Positions 35,200-44,291 of a stretch of DNA of 64,000 nt are shown here, piece after piece (the first letter of the stretch is position 1; each line of letters begins with the position of its first letter). The position numbers were made by a program, and so were the translations under genes. The DNA comes from JANYCO01 sp035535995. Its GTDB lineage: Bacteria > Bacteroidota > Bacteroidia > Cytophagales > Cytophagaceae. The notes beneath the pieces were generated by a model. The model made no database searches. It was not told the DNA's origin and saw only the letters and a program-made list of their open reading frames with translations. The stretch covers positions 124,001-188,000 of the forward strand of contig DATLOZ010000016.1 of assembly GCA_035535995.1 (NCBI GenBank), given 5' to 3'.

Positions 35200-37071
35200 A
35201 TGAATTTTTCTCTTCCTTACCAGAATAAAATCATTTTATTTTTACTGTTGCTTCTTGCTATTATTACCATTTATCCCTTCTGGGAAATTGGTTTCGCTAC
35301 TGCTGATGATTTGTCTTACTATGAAATCGTACGCAGCGGACATCTTTGGAATTTTTCTTACCAGTCAGCATTTTACCACGGGCGTTTCTATTATGCTTTT
35401 TCTCTTCCTGTTTATTACCTTCCTTATGCTTTTGATAATTTTGTTTACACCAAGATCATTCAATATACTTCTATGGTTATGTGTGTATATACCTTCTCTG
35501 TTTTGATCAAAAAAATCACTCGTTCACCGGAATTAGGAATGCTCTTTCTTGTTTTTTTTCTCGCAGCGCTCTCCCTGTCCTGCTGGACTTCACTTATTGT
35601 GGCCTATCTTTTCTATTTTAATTTTTCATTTACGTTAATTTCTTTTTCGTTAATTCTACTAATTAATTATTACGAGACAAAGAAAAAAAGCTTGTTATGG
35701 TATACTGCAATCGTCTATTTTATTGGCCTATTGTTTTATGAAATATACCTGCTCTACTTACTGATAGCAGCAATCATTATCCTGATCTTTAGAAAACGCG
35801 AACAAAAAGAAAAGTCCATTGCTTTTCAATACAAACTATTTTTCAAAGAAATCAGTATTTTTGTCTCTATTGGACTATTATACTTAGCTATCTATATAGC
35901 ATTCTATCTGCTTTTCCCCAGCAGCTACGGAGGAAATTCTATTGCCAATGATCGTTTGACACACGAAAATATTGAAGCTGTCCTCATCAATTTTTCCGAA
36001 TCGGCTTTCCCTTTGAGCGTATATTATCAAAACACTGATTTTTTCAAGCAAATCAATGAAAACGGTCATCAAAATAATCTATGGTACATTGTTACTCAAG
36101 GTAAACCTGATTGGATAATAAAAGCTATTTTGATTTGCCTGTTATTTTCATACCTCATAAGGCGCGTTCCCAAACTGACGACATTGACGTTTGCCGGTCT
36201 GCTATTGTCTTCTCTTATTTTGATATATCTCACACACCTGCCTTTAGCGATTTCGCAAAAGTATGGATTGGAATTTTATTTTATCAAAGGATATGTTACT
36301 ACTTACTTCAGCTTCTTTGGTGTGGCTTTGCTTCTAACATTGATAATTTATTTATTATACCAGCTTGCTACTTACCATAAGATCTTACAAGCAATAGTAA
36401 TTGTTGCAGGAATTTTTTATCTCTTCGAATGTTCTATCAAAACCAGTTATTCCAATTATTATATAGCCAAAGACATGGCACGCACCAAAAGAGCGTTCGA
36501 TGTCATCGATTTATTTTGTAGCTGGAAAAAATTTAACGAAATCCCTTCCAATGCAATGATATACGCTGAAGATCTATGGGAGTCGAGCTCTACTCAAATG
36601 AGGTTATACGACCAAGGGTTTCAATGGCAGAATTATATCTACCTCAAAACCAAACGACAATTGTTGCTGGTACGAGACTATGCTACTTTTTACGAAGCTT
36701 GGAGTCATACTCCTAATACTCCTGCATATTATTTATCGAGGAGAGAACCGAATAAAAAAAGCAAAGATCTCTTATTAGTATTTTCAAAAATTGACGCTTC
36801 AAATATTTCTCCGGACAGTATAAAATTATTGAGTAATCAAGCAGATCTTTTTTGTATCTCTTTTAAAAAGCAGAAATGTTTATCTTTTCATCTAGCTGCC
36901 GACTCTGTTGACAATGTTTCAGTCAGGAAAAATGACCATCATTATTGTTTAAAAAATATGAATCCTTCACAGATAACAATGATTACCCAAATAAAAGCTC
37001 CTAACATCGAGCTCAAGAGTATAGCTATTTCTGATAGCTTAAAAGGAGATAGAATTGTCGAAGTTTATTAA
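35200..37071 (+). CDS. Multi-pass membrane protein, GT-C glycosyltransferase-like
   Basis: About 623 residues from the ATG at 35200; an upstream ATG at 35146 would add 18 residues. There are around 11-12 membrane segments in the first 430 residues and a soluble tail. After the first segment comes FATADDLSYYEIVRSGHLW and later YHGRFYYAF: an acidic DD in the first outer loop and this layout recall GT-C transferases and DUF6056-like proteins. No polysaccharide genes adjoin. The function is not known. Confidence 0.65.
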   Translation: MNFSLPYQNKIILFLLLLLAIITIYPFWEIGFATADDLSYYEIVRSGHLWNFSYQSAFYHGRFYYAFSLPVYYLPYAFDNFVYTKIIQYTSMVMCVYTFSVLIKKITRSPELGMLFLVFFLAALSLSCWTSLIVAYLFYFNFSFTLISFSLILLINYYETKKKSLLWYTAIVYFIGLLFYEIYLLYLLIAAIIILIFRKREQKEKSIAFQYKLFFKEISIFVSIGLLYLAIYIAFYLLFPSSYGGNSIANDRLTHENIEAVLINFSESAFPLSVYYQNTDFFKQINENGHQNNLWYIVTQGKPDWIIKAILICLLFSYLIRRVPKLTTLTFAGLLLSSLILIYLTHLPLAISQKYGLEFYFIKGYVTTYFSFFGVALLLTLIIYLLYQLATYHKILQAIVIVAGIFYLFECSIKTSYSNYYIAKDMARTKRAFDVIDLFCSWKKFNEIPSNAMIYAEDLWESSSTQMRLYDQGFQWQNYIYLKTKRQLLLVRDYATFYEAWSHTPNTPAYYLSRREPNKKSKDLLLVFSKIDASNISPDSIKLLSNQADLFCISFKKQKCLSFHLAADSVDNVSVRKNDHHYCLKNMNPSQITMITQIKAPNIELKSIAISDSLKGDRIVEVY

Positions 37072-37089
37072 AAATCAGAATCGGGTGAA

Positions 37090-37124
37090 AATAAAAAAGG
37101 GCTTATAAAAAGCCCTTTTTTATT
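37090..37124. terminator. Bidirectional terminator at the end of the ribosomal cluster
   Basis: Perfect 14-base inverted repeat (37090-37103 and 37111-37124), core AAAAAAGGGCT/AGCCCTTTTTT. It ends rplQ on the - strand and the membrane-protein gene on the + strand. Confidence 0.93.
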
Positions 37125-37140
37125 GATTGGTATGAATAAA

Positions 37141-37611
37141 CTATTCTGCTGATTTCTCAACATTTTCAGAATCAGATTCAGTTTTCTTAGTAGTAGAAGT
37201 ACTTCTTCTGCTTCTTCTGGTAGTTTTTTTCGTTGTTTCTTTAGTATAAAGCTCGTTATAATCTACAAGCTCCATCAGACACATATCAGCGTTATCACCT
37301 AGTCTGAAATTGGTCTTTACAATTCTTGTATATCCACCTGGTCTTGAAGCAATTTTCTCTGCAACGTTGTCAAAAAGTTCTTTTACAGACTCTTTGTTTT
37401 GCAGGTATGAAAAGATTACCCTTCTTGTATGAGTAGAATCGCTTTTAGCTTTTGTCAGAAGAGGCTCTACATATTTTCTCAACGCTTTTGCCTTTGCAAC
37501 AGTAGTCTCGATTCTTTTATCAAGAATCAATGAAGAGGCCATGTTAGACAAAAGAGCTTGTCTATGCTGAGAGGTTCTTCCTAAGTGATTAATTTTCTTT
37601 CCGTGTCTCAT
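37141..37611 (-). CDS. rplQ: 50S ribosomal protein L17
   Basis: 156 residues. The core MRHGKKINHLGRTSQHRQAL and AIEKI-type region ends near residue 125. The remaining tail is Thr, Arg, Lys and Ser rich with an acidic end (SDSENVEKSAE), longer than in E. coli (127 residues) but common in Bacteroidota. It is the last gene of the alpha operon and is separated from rpoA by a copy of the dispersed repeat. Confidence 0.97.
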   Translation of the reverse strand: MRHGKKINHLGRTSQHRQALLSNMASSLILDKRIETTVAKAKALRKYVEPLLTKAKSDSTHTRRVIFSYLQNKESVKELFDNVAEKIASRPGGYTRIVKTNFRLGDNADMCLMELVDYNELYTKETTKKTTRRSRRSTSTTKKTESDSENVEKSAE

Positions 37612-37616
37612 GTCAA

Positions 37617-37686
37617 TTATTAATTATGAGTTATTAGTTACGAGTTATAAATTAATTCAACATTCATAACTCATAGTTCATAACTA
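37617..37686. repeat. Dispersed palindromic repeat, copy 6, inside the alpha operon
   Basis: Degenerate inverted repeat between rpoA and rplQ: left arm TTATTAATTATGAGTTATTA onward, right arm CAACATTCATAACTCATAGT onward. It nearly fills the 75-base gap, and the right arm ends at the rpoA stop codon. Confidence 0.75.
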
Positions 37687-38676
37687 CTAGTCTTCGTCCA
37701 ATTTATATTTTGCTATCTCTACTCCGAAAGTAAGACCTTTATCCTGGATCAATTGCTCAAGCTCAGCAAGAGATTTTTTACCAAAGTTTCTGAACTTCAT
37801 CATATCAGAAATATCAAGAGCAGCAAGGTCTCCAAGAGTTTTGATATCTGCTGCTTTCAGGCAGTTGTAAGCTCTTACAGAAAGATCAAGATCAGCGATG
37901 CTTGTTTTGAGAAGTTTTCTCATACGTAGCATTTCCTCATCCACTACAGACTCTTCTTCTGCTTTTACAGAATCAAGCGTCATTGTTTGATCAGAGAACA
38001 ACATGAAGTGTTTGATCAAGATATTAGCAGCACCTTTAAGAGCATCTTCTGGGTGAATAGATCCGTCGGTTTCAATTTCCAGGATCAATTTTTCGTAGTC
38101 AGTTTTTTGCTCCACACGAGTATTCTCAATGCTGTATTTCACATTCTTGATAGGAGTGAAAATCGCATCAATTGGAATATATCCGAATACTTGCTCTGTA
38201 GGTTTATTTTCTTCAGAAGAAACATATCCTCTTCCTTTCTCAAGAGTGATTTCAATATCAAAGCTTGTAGAAGGATCCAGATTACAGATTACGAAATCGG
38301 GATTCAGGATTTGGTAAGTAGAAGTAAACTTAGCTATATCGCCAGCTCTGAACTGCTCTTGTTTCTTGATAGAAACAACAATTTTAGATTCGTTAGCTTC
38401 AGAAATTTTCTTGAATCTTACCATTTTAAGGTTAAGAATAATTTCTGTTACATCTTCCACTACACCAGGGATAGTAGAAAACTCATGCAGTACACCAGGA
38501 ATTTTAATACCGGTGATAGCAAAACCTTCCAGAGAAGAAAGCAAAATTCTTCTAAGCGCGTTTCCTATCGTCACACCATAACCTTTTTCCAATGGTTTGA
38601 ATTCGAACAGACCGTGAAAGTCTGTTGCTTTTTCCATTACCACTTTCTCAGGCATTTGAAATGATAGTATAGACAT
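37687..38676 (-). CDS. rpoA: RNA polymerase alpha subunit
   Basis: 329 residues. The N-terminal assembly domain has GLFEFKPLEKGYGVTIGNAL and RRILLSSLEGFAITGI, and the C-terminal domain has LDLSVRAYNCLKAADIKTL and FGKKSLAELEQ for UP-element and activator contact. Normal length. It sits between rpsD and rplQ as in the standard alpha operon; the gaps on both sides (82 and 75 bases) are wider than elsewhere in the cluster. Confidence 0.98.
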   Translation of the reverse strand: MSILSFQMPEKVVMEKATDFHGLFEFKPLEKGYGVTIGNALRRILLSSLEGFAITGIKIPGVLHEFSTIPGVVEDVTEIILNLKMVRFKKISEANESKIVVSIKKQEQFRAGDIAKFTSTYQILNPDFVICNLDPSTSFDIEITLEKGRGYVSSEENKPTEQVFGYIPIDAIFTPIKNVKYSIENTRVEQKTDYEKLILEIETDGSIHPEDALKGAANILIKHFMLFSDQTMTLDSVKAEEESVVDEEMLRMRKLLKTSIADLDLSVRAYNCLKAADIKTLGDLAALDISDMMKFRNFGKKSLAELEQLIQDKGLTFGVEIAKYKLDED

Positions 38677-38758
38677 ATATTATAATATTTTTAAGTTTTA
38701 GTTTATATTAAAGATAAAAATCGTAATTGCATTTGCAATATACGAATTTTCATCAAAA

Positions 38759-39364
38759 CTATTTAGAGTACAATTCGACGATCAACTGAACGTTGATGTT
38801 CTCTGGAATTTCATCTCTTGTAGGGTAGGTAACGAATTTTCCAGTCAATGTAGAAGATTCGAATTCTAACCAGGAGAATTTTTTACCACCTCTTGCAGCC
38901 AAGCTATCACCGATCAATTCAAGAGATTTTGATTTCTCTCTTACTGCGATTACTTCACCTGGTTTCAGAGAGTATGATGGAATATTTACTACTTCTCCGT
39001 TTACAATGATGTGTTTATGCAATACCAACTGACGAGCAGCTCTTCTTGTAGGAGCTAAGCCCAGTCTGAATACTGTATTATCAAGTCTGGCTTCCAGGAA
39101 TTTCAAGAGGTTTTCACCCGTGATACCACCTTTACGGGCAGCCAGATCAAAAGTCTTTGCAAATTGTCTTTCCAATACACCATAAGTATATTTGGCTTTT
39201 TGCTTTTCAGCGAGTTGAGTAGCGTATTCAGAAGATTTTTTCTTCTTGCCTCTGCCGTGCATTCCTGGAGGATAATTTTTCTTTTGTAATGCTTTACCAG
39301 CACCCAACACCGGCTCACCGAACTTTCTTGAAATCTTAACTTTAGGACCTATGTACCTTGCCAT
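38759..39364 (-). CDS. rpsD: 30S ribosomal protein S4
   Basis: 201 residues. The start ARYIGPKVKISRKFGEPVLG and the S4 RNA-binding domain LEARLDNTVFRLGLAPTRRA identify it. The N-terminal zinc cysteines of some S4 proteins are absent. S4 starts 16S assembly and in E. coli represses the alpha operon. The 79-base gap from rpsK is occupied by a dispersed repeat copy. Confidence 0.97.
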   Translation of the reverse strand: MARYIGPKVKISRKFGEPVLGAGKALQKKNYPPGMHGRGKKKKSSEYATQLAEKQKAKYTYGVLERQFAKTFDLAARKGGITGENLLKFLEARLDNTVFRLGLAPTRRAARQLVLHKHIIVNGEVVNIPSYSLKPGEVIAVREKSKSLELIGDSLAARGGKKFSWLEFESSTLTGKFVTYPTRDEIPENINVQLIVELYSK

Positions 39365-39376
39365 TATTCTTTAATT

Positions 39377-39437
39377 TTTGAATTATGAATTTTAAGTTAT
39401 GAGTTATAAAATTTAAAATCCATAACTCATCATTCAA
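39377..39437. repeat. Dispersed palindromic repeat, copy 7, between rpsK and rpsD
   Basis: Left part TTTTGAATTATGAATTTTAA then GTTATGAGTTAT; right part AATCCATAACTCATCATTCA. Imperfect inverted repeat with a very short loop, filling the 79-base gap. Confidence 0.75.
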
Positions 39438-39443
39438 CTTTTA

Positions 39444-39854
39444 TTAAACTCTTCTCTTTTTAGGAGGTCTGCAACCGTTGTGAGGAAGAGGAGTAATATC
39501 TTTGATAAGTGTAACTTCAATTCCTACGCTTTGCAAAGTTCTGATCGCAGATTCTCTACCCGCTCCAGGACCTTTTACAAATACTTCTACTTTTCTTAAT
39601 CCTAAATCGTAAGCTACTTGACCACAGTTTTGTGCTGTAACTTGAGCAGCATATGGAGTATTCTTTTTAGAACCTCTGAATCCCATTTTACCTGCAGAAG
39701 CCCAAGAGATTACTTGACCTGATGCATTGGTAAGTGAAACGATGATATTGTTAAAAGAAGCTTTGATGTGAGCCTGTCCAACAGATTCTACAACAACTAC
39801 TCTTTTCTTAGCTTTGTCTTTTCTTTTTGCTGCGGATGTATTTTGCTGAGCCAT
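39444..39854 (-). CDS. rpsK: 30S ribosomal protein S11
   Basis: 136 residues. VGQAHIKASFNNIIVSLT, AGKMGFRGSKKNTPYAAQ and the C-terminal DITPLPHNGCRPPKKRRV are typical. S11 forms the platform and contacts mRNA near the exit site. It follows rpsM by 18 bases. Confidence 0.98.
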   Translation of the reverse strand: MAQQNTSAAKRKDKAKKRVVVVESVGQAHIKASFNNIIVSLTNASGQVISWASAGKMGFRGSKKNTPYAAQVTAQNCGQVAYDLGLRKVEVFVKGPGAGRESAIRTLQSVGIEVTLIKDITPLPHNGCRPPKKRRV

Positions 39855-39872
39855 AATACTATTTCTTACTTA

Positions 39873-40250
39873 CTATTTAGTAACTTTTTTCTTGTTAGCA
39901 ACTGTCTTACGTTTGCCTTTTCTGGTTCTACAGTTGTTTTTAGTTCTTTGACCTCTAACTGGAAGACCTTTTCTGTGTCTTAAGCCCCTGTAGCATCCGA
40001 TATCGAGAAGACGTTTGATGCTTAATTGTATTTCAGATTTCAGTACACCTTCTGTTTTAATTTCAGCGTTAATGATGTTCCTGATCTTTGTAGATTCATC
40101 CTGAGTCCACTCTCCTGCTTTCTTATCCCAGCTTACGTCAGCTTTAGAAAGTATTTCTTGAGCGGATTTACGACCGATACCGAAAATATATGTTAAAGCG
40201 ATTTCACCACGCTTATTATCCGGAATGTCTACACCTGCAATTCTTGCCAT
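39873..40250 (-). CDS. rpsM: 30S ribosomal protein S13
   Basis: 125 residues. ARIAGVDIPDNKRGEIALTY, the GIGRKSAQEIL turn, and the basic tail GLRHRKGLPVRGQRTKNN are intact. S13 binds the 16S head and bridges to L5 and tRNA. It follows rpmJ by 11 bases. Confidence 0.98.
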   Translation of the reverse strand: MARIAGVDIPDNKRGEIALTYIFGIGRKSAQEILSKADVSWDKKAGEWTQDESTKIRNIINAEIKTEGVLKSEIQLSIKRLLDIGCYRGLRHRKGLPVRGQRTKNNCRTRKGKRKTVANKKKVTK

Positions 40251-40261
40251 AGTAATATATA

Positions 40262-40378
40262 TTAACCTTGTCTTTGTTTATATCTTGGATTCTTTTTGTT
40301 GATCACATACAACTTACCATTGCGTCTGATGATCTTGCAATCAACACTTCTTTTTTTTATGGATGCCTTTACTTTCAT
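40262..40378 (-). CDS. rpmJ: 50S ribosomal protein L36 (zinc-free form)
   Basis: 38 codons plus stop: MKVKASIKKRSVDCKIIRRN, then GKLYVINKKNPRYKQRQG. Standard length and C-terminus. Of the four zinc ligands in E. coli L36 (C11, C14, C27, H33), only C14 is kept; the others are Ser, Asn and Tyr, so it should not bind zinc. It lies between infA (19-base gap) and rpsM (11-base gap), the canonical position. Confidence 0.97.
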   Translation of the reverse strand: MKVKASIKKRSVDCKIIRRNGKLYVINKKNPRYKQRQG

Positions 40379-40397
40379 AATTGTACTCTTAATAAGA

Positions 40398-40616
40398 CTA
40401 TTTGTATCTGAATACTATTCTTCCTTTCGTTAAATCATAAGGAGACATTTCTAATCTGATTCTATCTCCTGTGAGGATCTTAATATAATTCATCCTCATT
40501 TTACCTGAAATATGGGCGATGACCTGGTGGCCATTTTCCAATTCTACACGGAACATTGCATTTGATAATGCTTCTAAGATTGTTCCGTCTTGTTCGATCG
40601 ATGACTGTTTTGCCAT
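40398..40616 (-). CDS. infA: Translation initiation factor IF-1
   Basis: 72 residues, one S1/OB fold. SIEQDGTILEALSNAMFRVEL and the C-terminal KILTGDRIRLEMSPYDLTKG are nearly invariant in the family. It binds the 30S A site during initiation. It lies 5 bases after map. Confidence 0.98.
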   Translation of the reverse strand: MAKQSSIEQDGTILEALSNAMFRVELENGHQVIAHISGKMRMNYIKILTGDRIRLEMSPYDLTKGRIVFRYK

Positions 40617-40621
40617 TAATT

Positions 40622-41395
40622 TTATTCTCCCAGTATTTCTTCTATATATTTGAATGTAGTAAGAATTTCGGCTTGGCCTTTTCGTACTACTACTGTATGC
40701 TCAAAGTGTGCTGATGGCTTCCTATCTACTGTTCTGATTGTCCATCCATCATTTTCTTGAAAGATATTTTTCTTCCCCTGATTTACCATCGGCTCGATTG
40801 CAATGACCATTCCTTCTTGCAATCTAACTCCTGTACCTTTTTTACCGTAGTTAGGAACTTCTGGTTCTTCGTGAAGACTCTTTCCCAGTCCATGTCCTAC
40901 CAATTCTCTCACTACTGAATAACCATCTTTTTCAACAAAGCTTTGGATCGCATGTCCTATATCGCCGGTTCTATTTCCAGCTACCGCTTGTTGAATGCCT
41001 ACATACAAAGATTCTTTGGTTGATTTCAGAAGTTTTCTTTTTTCTTCCGAAATTATTCCTACAGGGTAGGTGTAAGCACTGTCGCTATGAAATCCATCGA
41101 GAAAAACACCACCGTCAACAGAGATGATATCTCCTTCTTGCAGTTGGTAATCTCCTGGCATTCCATGAACTACTACTTCATTAACACTAATACACAAAGA
41201 ACTTGGATATCCTTTATAACCTTTAAACGAAGGCTTTCCTCCATTTTTAGTTATAAAATCATAAGCTATTTTATCTAACTCAGAAGTCTTTACTCCTGGT
41301 TTTATATTTTTTGCGACTTCTGCATGTGTCCGACCTAAAATATCTGCACTTTTTTTAATTAGTTTGATTTCTTCGTCGGTTTTGCAATAAATCAT
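40622..41395 (-). CDS. map: Methionine aminopeptidase type I
   Basis: 257 residues. The pita-bread fold shows VHGMPGDYQLQEGDIISVD, the metal ligands in DGFHSDSAYTYPVG, HGLGKSLHEEPEVPNYG and VIAIEPMVNQG, plus HFEHTVVV near the end. It removes N-terminal Met from new proteins. The position between secY and infA is usual where adk has been lost from this spot. Confidence 0.97.
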   Translation of the reverse strand: MIYCKTDEEIKLIKKSADILGRTHAEVAKNIKPGVKTSELDKIAYDFITKNGGKPSFKGYKGYPSSLCISVNEVVVHGMPGDYQLQEGDIISVDGGVFLDGFHSDSAYTYPVGIISEEKRKLLKSTKESLYVGIQQAVAGNRTGDIGHAIQSFVEKDGYSVVRELVGHGLGKSLHEEPEVPNYGKKGTGVRLQEGMVIAIEPMVNQGKKNIFQENDGWTIRTVDRKPSAHFEHTVVVRKGQAEILTTFKYIEEILGE

Positions 41396-41401
41396 AATTA
41401 T

Positions 41402-42727
41402 CTATACCATTGCAGCAGTTTCCTGCGTGCGACCTTTTATTCTTCCGGTTTTCATCATACCATCATATTGTCTTACCAGAAGGTAGCTTTCAACTTGTTG
41501 CAAAGTATCTAACACTACACCAACCAGAATCAACAAAGATGTTCCCCCGAAGAAGTAAGCAAAATCTCTTTGTACACCAGCTATGTAAGCAAATGCAGGC
41601 ATTGAAGCTATCACTGCCAGGAATAATGCTCCAGGCAAGGTGATTTTAGACAATACTTGATCTATATATTCTGAAGTAGCTTCTCCAGGTTTTATACCAG
41701 GAATAAACCCTCCGTTTCTTCTCATATCTTCTGCAATCTGACGAGGGTTGATTGAGATAGCAGTATAGAAGAACGTGAATAGGATGATCAATACTGCGGT
41801 AGCAACATTATATTGCCATGAAGTAAAATCTCCGAAAGCCATTGTAATAGAAGCTACATTTTCGTTTTCAGGAAACAATGATGCAATCAATGAAGGCAGA
41901 AACATTACTGACTGTGCGAAGATGATTGGCATTACTCCTGCTCCGATAACTTTTAGAGGAAGATATTGTCTTTGTCCACCTACTGTTTGATTGCCAATAA
42001 TCTGTTTAGCATATTGTACCGGAATTCTTCTTACTGCTTGAGTGATTGCAACCACTCCCATGATAATAAAGAAGAAGGCTACTAATTCAATGATGAACGG
42101 TAGTGCTCCTTTCAATTCTCTTGTCAGAGCTTCTGATAAAATTGCTTGTGGTAATCTAGAAATGATACCAACCATGATCAACATAGAAATACCATTACCA
42201 ATTCCTTTATCGGTGATTTTTTCACCTAACCATAAACAAAACATTGTACCGGAAACAAGGGTAGCAATTCTTGTGATCATGTAAGCAGATCCATCCATTC
42301 CGGAAAGAATCATTTCTGGCTTTACATAAGTAGCTAAGTAACCTACAGACTGTGCAGTCGCTACTACTACGGTTAATATTCTAGTGTAATTATTTACTTT
42401 CTTTCTTCCGGAATCACCTTCCTTCTGAAGTTTTTGCATATATGGCCAAGCAAATCCAAGCAACTGGATTACGATGGATGCAGTAATGTAAGGCATGATA
42501 CCAAGACCCAGCACAGAAACATTGCTGAATGCTCCCCCACTAAAGGTATTGATTACTCCTAAAATACCTGTTACCTCAGATTGTCCTACTTGTTTAGGAT
42601 CAACTCCTGGTAATACGATAAAGGAACCTAATCTAAAGACAACCAAAAAACCAAGAGTATAGAATATCCTGGTTCTCAGTTCTTCAATAGAAAATATATT
42701 CTGTATGGTCTGTATAAACCTTTTCAT
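41402..42727 (-). CDS. secY: Preprotein translocase subunit SecY
   Basis: 441 residues, ten membrane helices. LGLGIMPYITASIVIQLL is the plug and TM2 region; RRIPVQYAKQIIG and PGIKPGEATSEYIDQVL are the conserved cytoplasmic loops that contact SecA and ribosome. It forms the protein-conducting channel with SecE and SecG. It follows rplO by 8 bases. Confidence 0.98.
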   Translation of the reverse strand: MKRFIQTIQNIFSIEELRTRIFYTLGFLVVFRLGSFIVLPGVDPKQVGQSEVTGILGVINTFSGGAFSNVSVLGLGIMPYITASIVIQLLGFAWPYMQKLQKEGDSGRKKVNNYTRILTVVVATAQSVGYLATYVKPEMILSGMDGSAYMITRIATLVSGTMFCLWLGEKITDKGIGNGISMLIMVGIISRLPQAILSEALTRELKGALPFIIELVAFFFIIMGVVAITQAVRRIPVQYAKQIIGNQTVGGQRQYLPLKVIGAGVMPIIFAQSVMFLPSLIASLFPENENVASITMAFGDFTSWQYNVATAVLIILFTFFYTAISINPRQIAEDMRRNGGFIPGIKPGEATSEYIDQVLSKITLPGALFLAVIASMPAFAYIAGVQRDFAYFFGGTSLLILVGVVLDTLQQVESYLLVRQYDGMMKTGRIKGRTQETAAMV

Positions 42728-42735
42728 GAATGCTA

Positions 42736-43182
42736 TTATAATACGGTTGCTTTACCACCAGCTTTTTCAATAGCTGCAATTGCTGCCTTTGAGAAAGCGT
42801 GCACGGTTACATCAACTTTAGTTTTCAATTCGCCACGAGACAAAATTTTAACTCTATCGTTTTTGGCGCAAAGACCATTTTGCAAAAGAGTATCGAATGT
42901 AATAGTAGTCAAAGCTGCTTTAGAAGCTAACTCTTGTAGTGTATCAAGGTTAATCGCTTTATATTCTACTTTGTTAGGGTTGTTAAAACCGAATTTAGGC
43001 AAACGTCTGTAAAGAGGCATTTGACCACCTTCGAATCCAATCTTGCTTGAATATCCCGATCTTGATTTAGCACCTTTGTGACCTCTTGTAGAAGTACCAC
43101 CTTTGCCTGAACCAGTACCACGACCTATTCTTTTCTCAGATTTTACAGACCCTTTAGCAGGTGTTAATGTATTAAGTTTCAT
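42736..43182 (-). CDS. rplO: 50S ribosomal protein L15
   Basis: 148 residues from the ATG at 43182; an upstream non-ATG start at 43206 would overlap rpmD. The start KLNTLTPAKGSVKSEKRIGR with GRGTGSGKGGTSTRGHKG is the glycine- and arginine-rich L15 N-terminus. It binds late in 50S assembly. There is a 4-base gap after rpmD. Confidence 0.97.
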   Translation of the reverse strand: MKLNTLTPAKGSVKSEKRIGRGTGSGKGGTSTRGHKGAKSRSGYSSKIGFEGGQMPLYRRLPKFGFNNPNKVEYKAINLDTLQELASKAALTTITFDTLLQNGLCAKNDRVKILSRGELKTKVDVTVHAFSKAAIAAIEKAGGKATVL

Positions 43183-43186
43183 TTTA

Positions 43187-43366
43187 TTATAATTCAGTAA
43201 CTGCAATTAAATGACTTACTTTCTTGATCATTCCTTTAATCTGAGGAGTAGCTTCCACTTCTACAGATTTATTCATCTTACCTAGACCTAGAGCCTGAAT
43301 AGTTAGTTTCTGATCTTTTGGGCGGTCGATTAAACTTCTTACCTGGGTAATTTTTACCTTAGCCAT
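43187..43366 (-). CDS. rpmD: 50S ribosomal protein L30
   Basis: 59 residues plus stop: starts MAKVKITQVRSLIDRPKDQK, with TIQALGLGKMNKSVEVEATP and QIKGMIKKVSHLIAV. The VRSLI and LGLGKMN motifs are those of L30. It lies 2 bases after rpsE and 4 bases before rplO, the usual place in the spc operon. Confidence 0.97.
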   Translation of the reverse strand: MAKVKITQVRSLIDRPKDQKLTIQALGLGKMNKSVEVEATPQIKGMIKKVSHLIAVTEL

Positions 43367-43368
43367 TG

Positions 43369-43887
43369 TTATTTTCCGTTAAATACTTTTGTTAAAGCAA
43401 CTCCTCTTTGATTTGCCACTACGTGTGGAGCTCTCATTTTAAGTAAAGCATCGAAAGTAGCTTTTACCACGTTGTGAGGGTTTGAAGAACCTTTTGATTT
43501 AGCAAGTACGTCTTTCACTCCTGCACTTTCCAACACAGCACGCATCGCACCACCGGCGATTACTCCCGTACCGGTTGCTGCTGGTTTTAGGAAAACAAAA
43601 CCACCACTGTACTTACCGTGGATTGCATGAGGCACTGTACCTTTCAATACAGGAACTTTGATCAAGTTTTTCTTTGCATCCTCGATTCCTTTAGTGATTG
43701 CATCCGTTACTTCATTTGCTTTTCCCAAGCCATAACCTACAACGCCATCACCATTTCCTACTACTACGATAGCAGCGAAGCTGAACCTACGTCCACCTTT
43801 TACCACTTTGGTAACTCTACCGATAGAAACAACTTTTTCTTTTAAGTCGATTTCGCTAGCTTTAACTACTTTTGTATTTTGAGACAT
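43369..43887 (-). CDS. rpsE: 30S ribosomal protein S5
   Basis: 172 residues. The double-stranded RNA-binding domain (EKVVSIGRVTKVVKGGRRF, VVGNGDGVVGYGLGKANEV) and C-terminal domain (GVIAGGAMRAVLESAGVKD, SSNPHNVVKATFDAL) are complete. S5 helps accuracy and mRNA unwinding. It lies 6 bases after rplR. Confidence 0.98.
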   Translation of the reverse strand: MSQNTKVVKASEIDLKEKVVSIGRVTKVVKGGRRFSFAAIVVVGNGDGVVGYGLGKANEVTDAITKGIEDAKKNLIKVPVLKGTVPHAIHGKYSGGFVFLKPAATGTGVIAGGAMRAVLESAGVKDVLAKSKGSSNPHNVVKATFDALLKMRAPHVVANQRGVALTKVFNGK

Positions 43888-43893
43888 ATCTTC

Positions 43894-44241
43894 TTAGAAT
43901 TTTAGGCCGCCTTCGCGTGCACCTTCTGCTAATGCTTTTACTCTTCCGTGGTATAGATAACCACCTCTGTCAAATACCACTTCTGTGATACCTGCCGCTT
44001 TAGCTTTTTCAGCTATTGCCATTCCTACTTTTTTAGAAAGTTCTGATTTAGTACCTTTCTCAGTTAGTTTAGCTGATGAAGCACTTGCCAGAGTTTTTCC
44101 AGTAAGGTCATCAATTACTTGAACATAGATACCAGCATTACTTCTGAAAACAGAAAGCCTTGGTTTAGTAGTAGTACCAGAAATTTTCTTTCTAATTCCT
44201 CTACTAATTCTTAATCTTCTTAAACTTTTTACAGTTGCCAT
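43894..44241 (-). CDS. rplR: 50S ribosomal protein L18
   Basis: 115 residues. RLRISRGIRKKISGTTTKPR, LSVFRSNAGIYVQVIDD and FDRGGYLYHGRVKALAEGAR are typical; it binds 5S rRNA. A 50-base gap separates it from rplF. Confidence 0.97.
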   Translation of the reverse strand: MATVKSLRRLRISRGIRKKISGTTTKPRLSVFRSNAGIYVQVIDDLTGKTLASASSAKLTEKGTKSELSKKVGMAIAEKAKAAGITEVVFDRGGYLYHGRVKALAEGAREGGLKF

Positions 44242-44291
44242 TTTAAAATTTATTAAAATGATTGGGTTTCCCCTTTCTATTATTTACTTAA

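Noticed and set aside
37987..38664. A 225-codon + strand frame opposite rpoA
   Set aside because: Antisense shadow of a conserved gene; no start signal and no recognisable motif.
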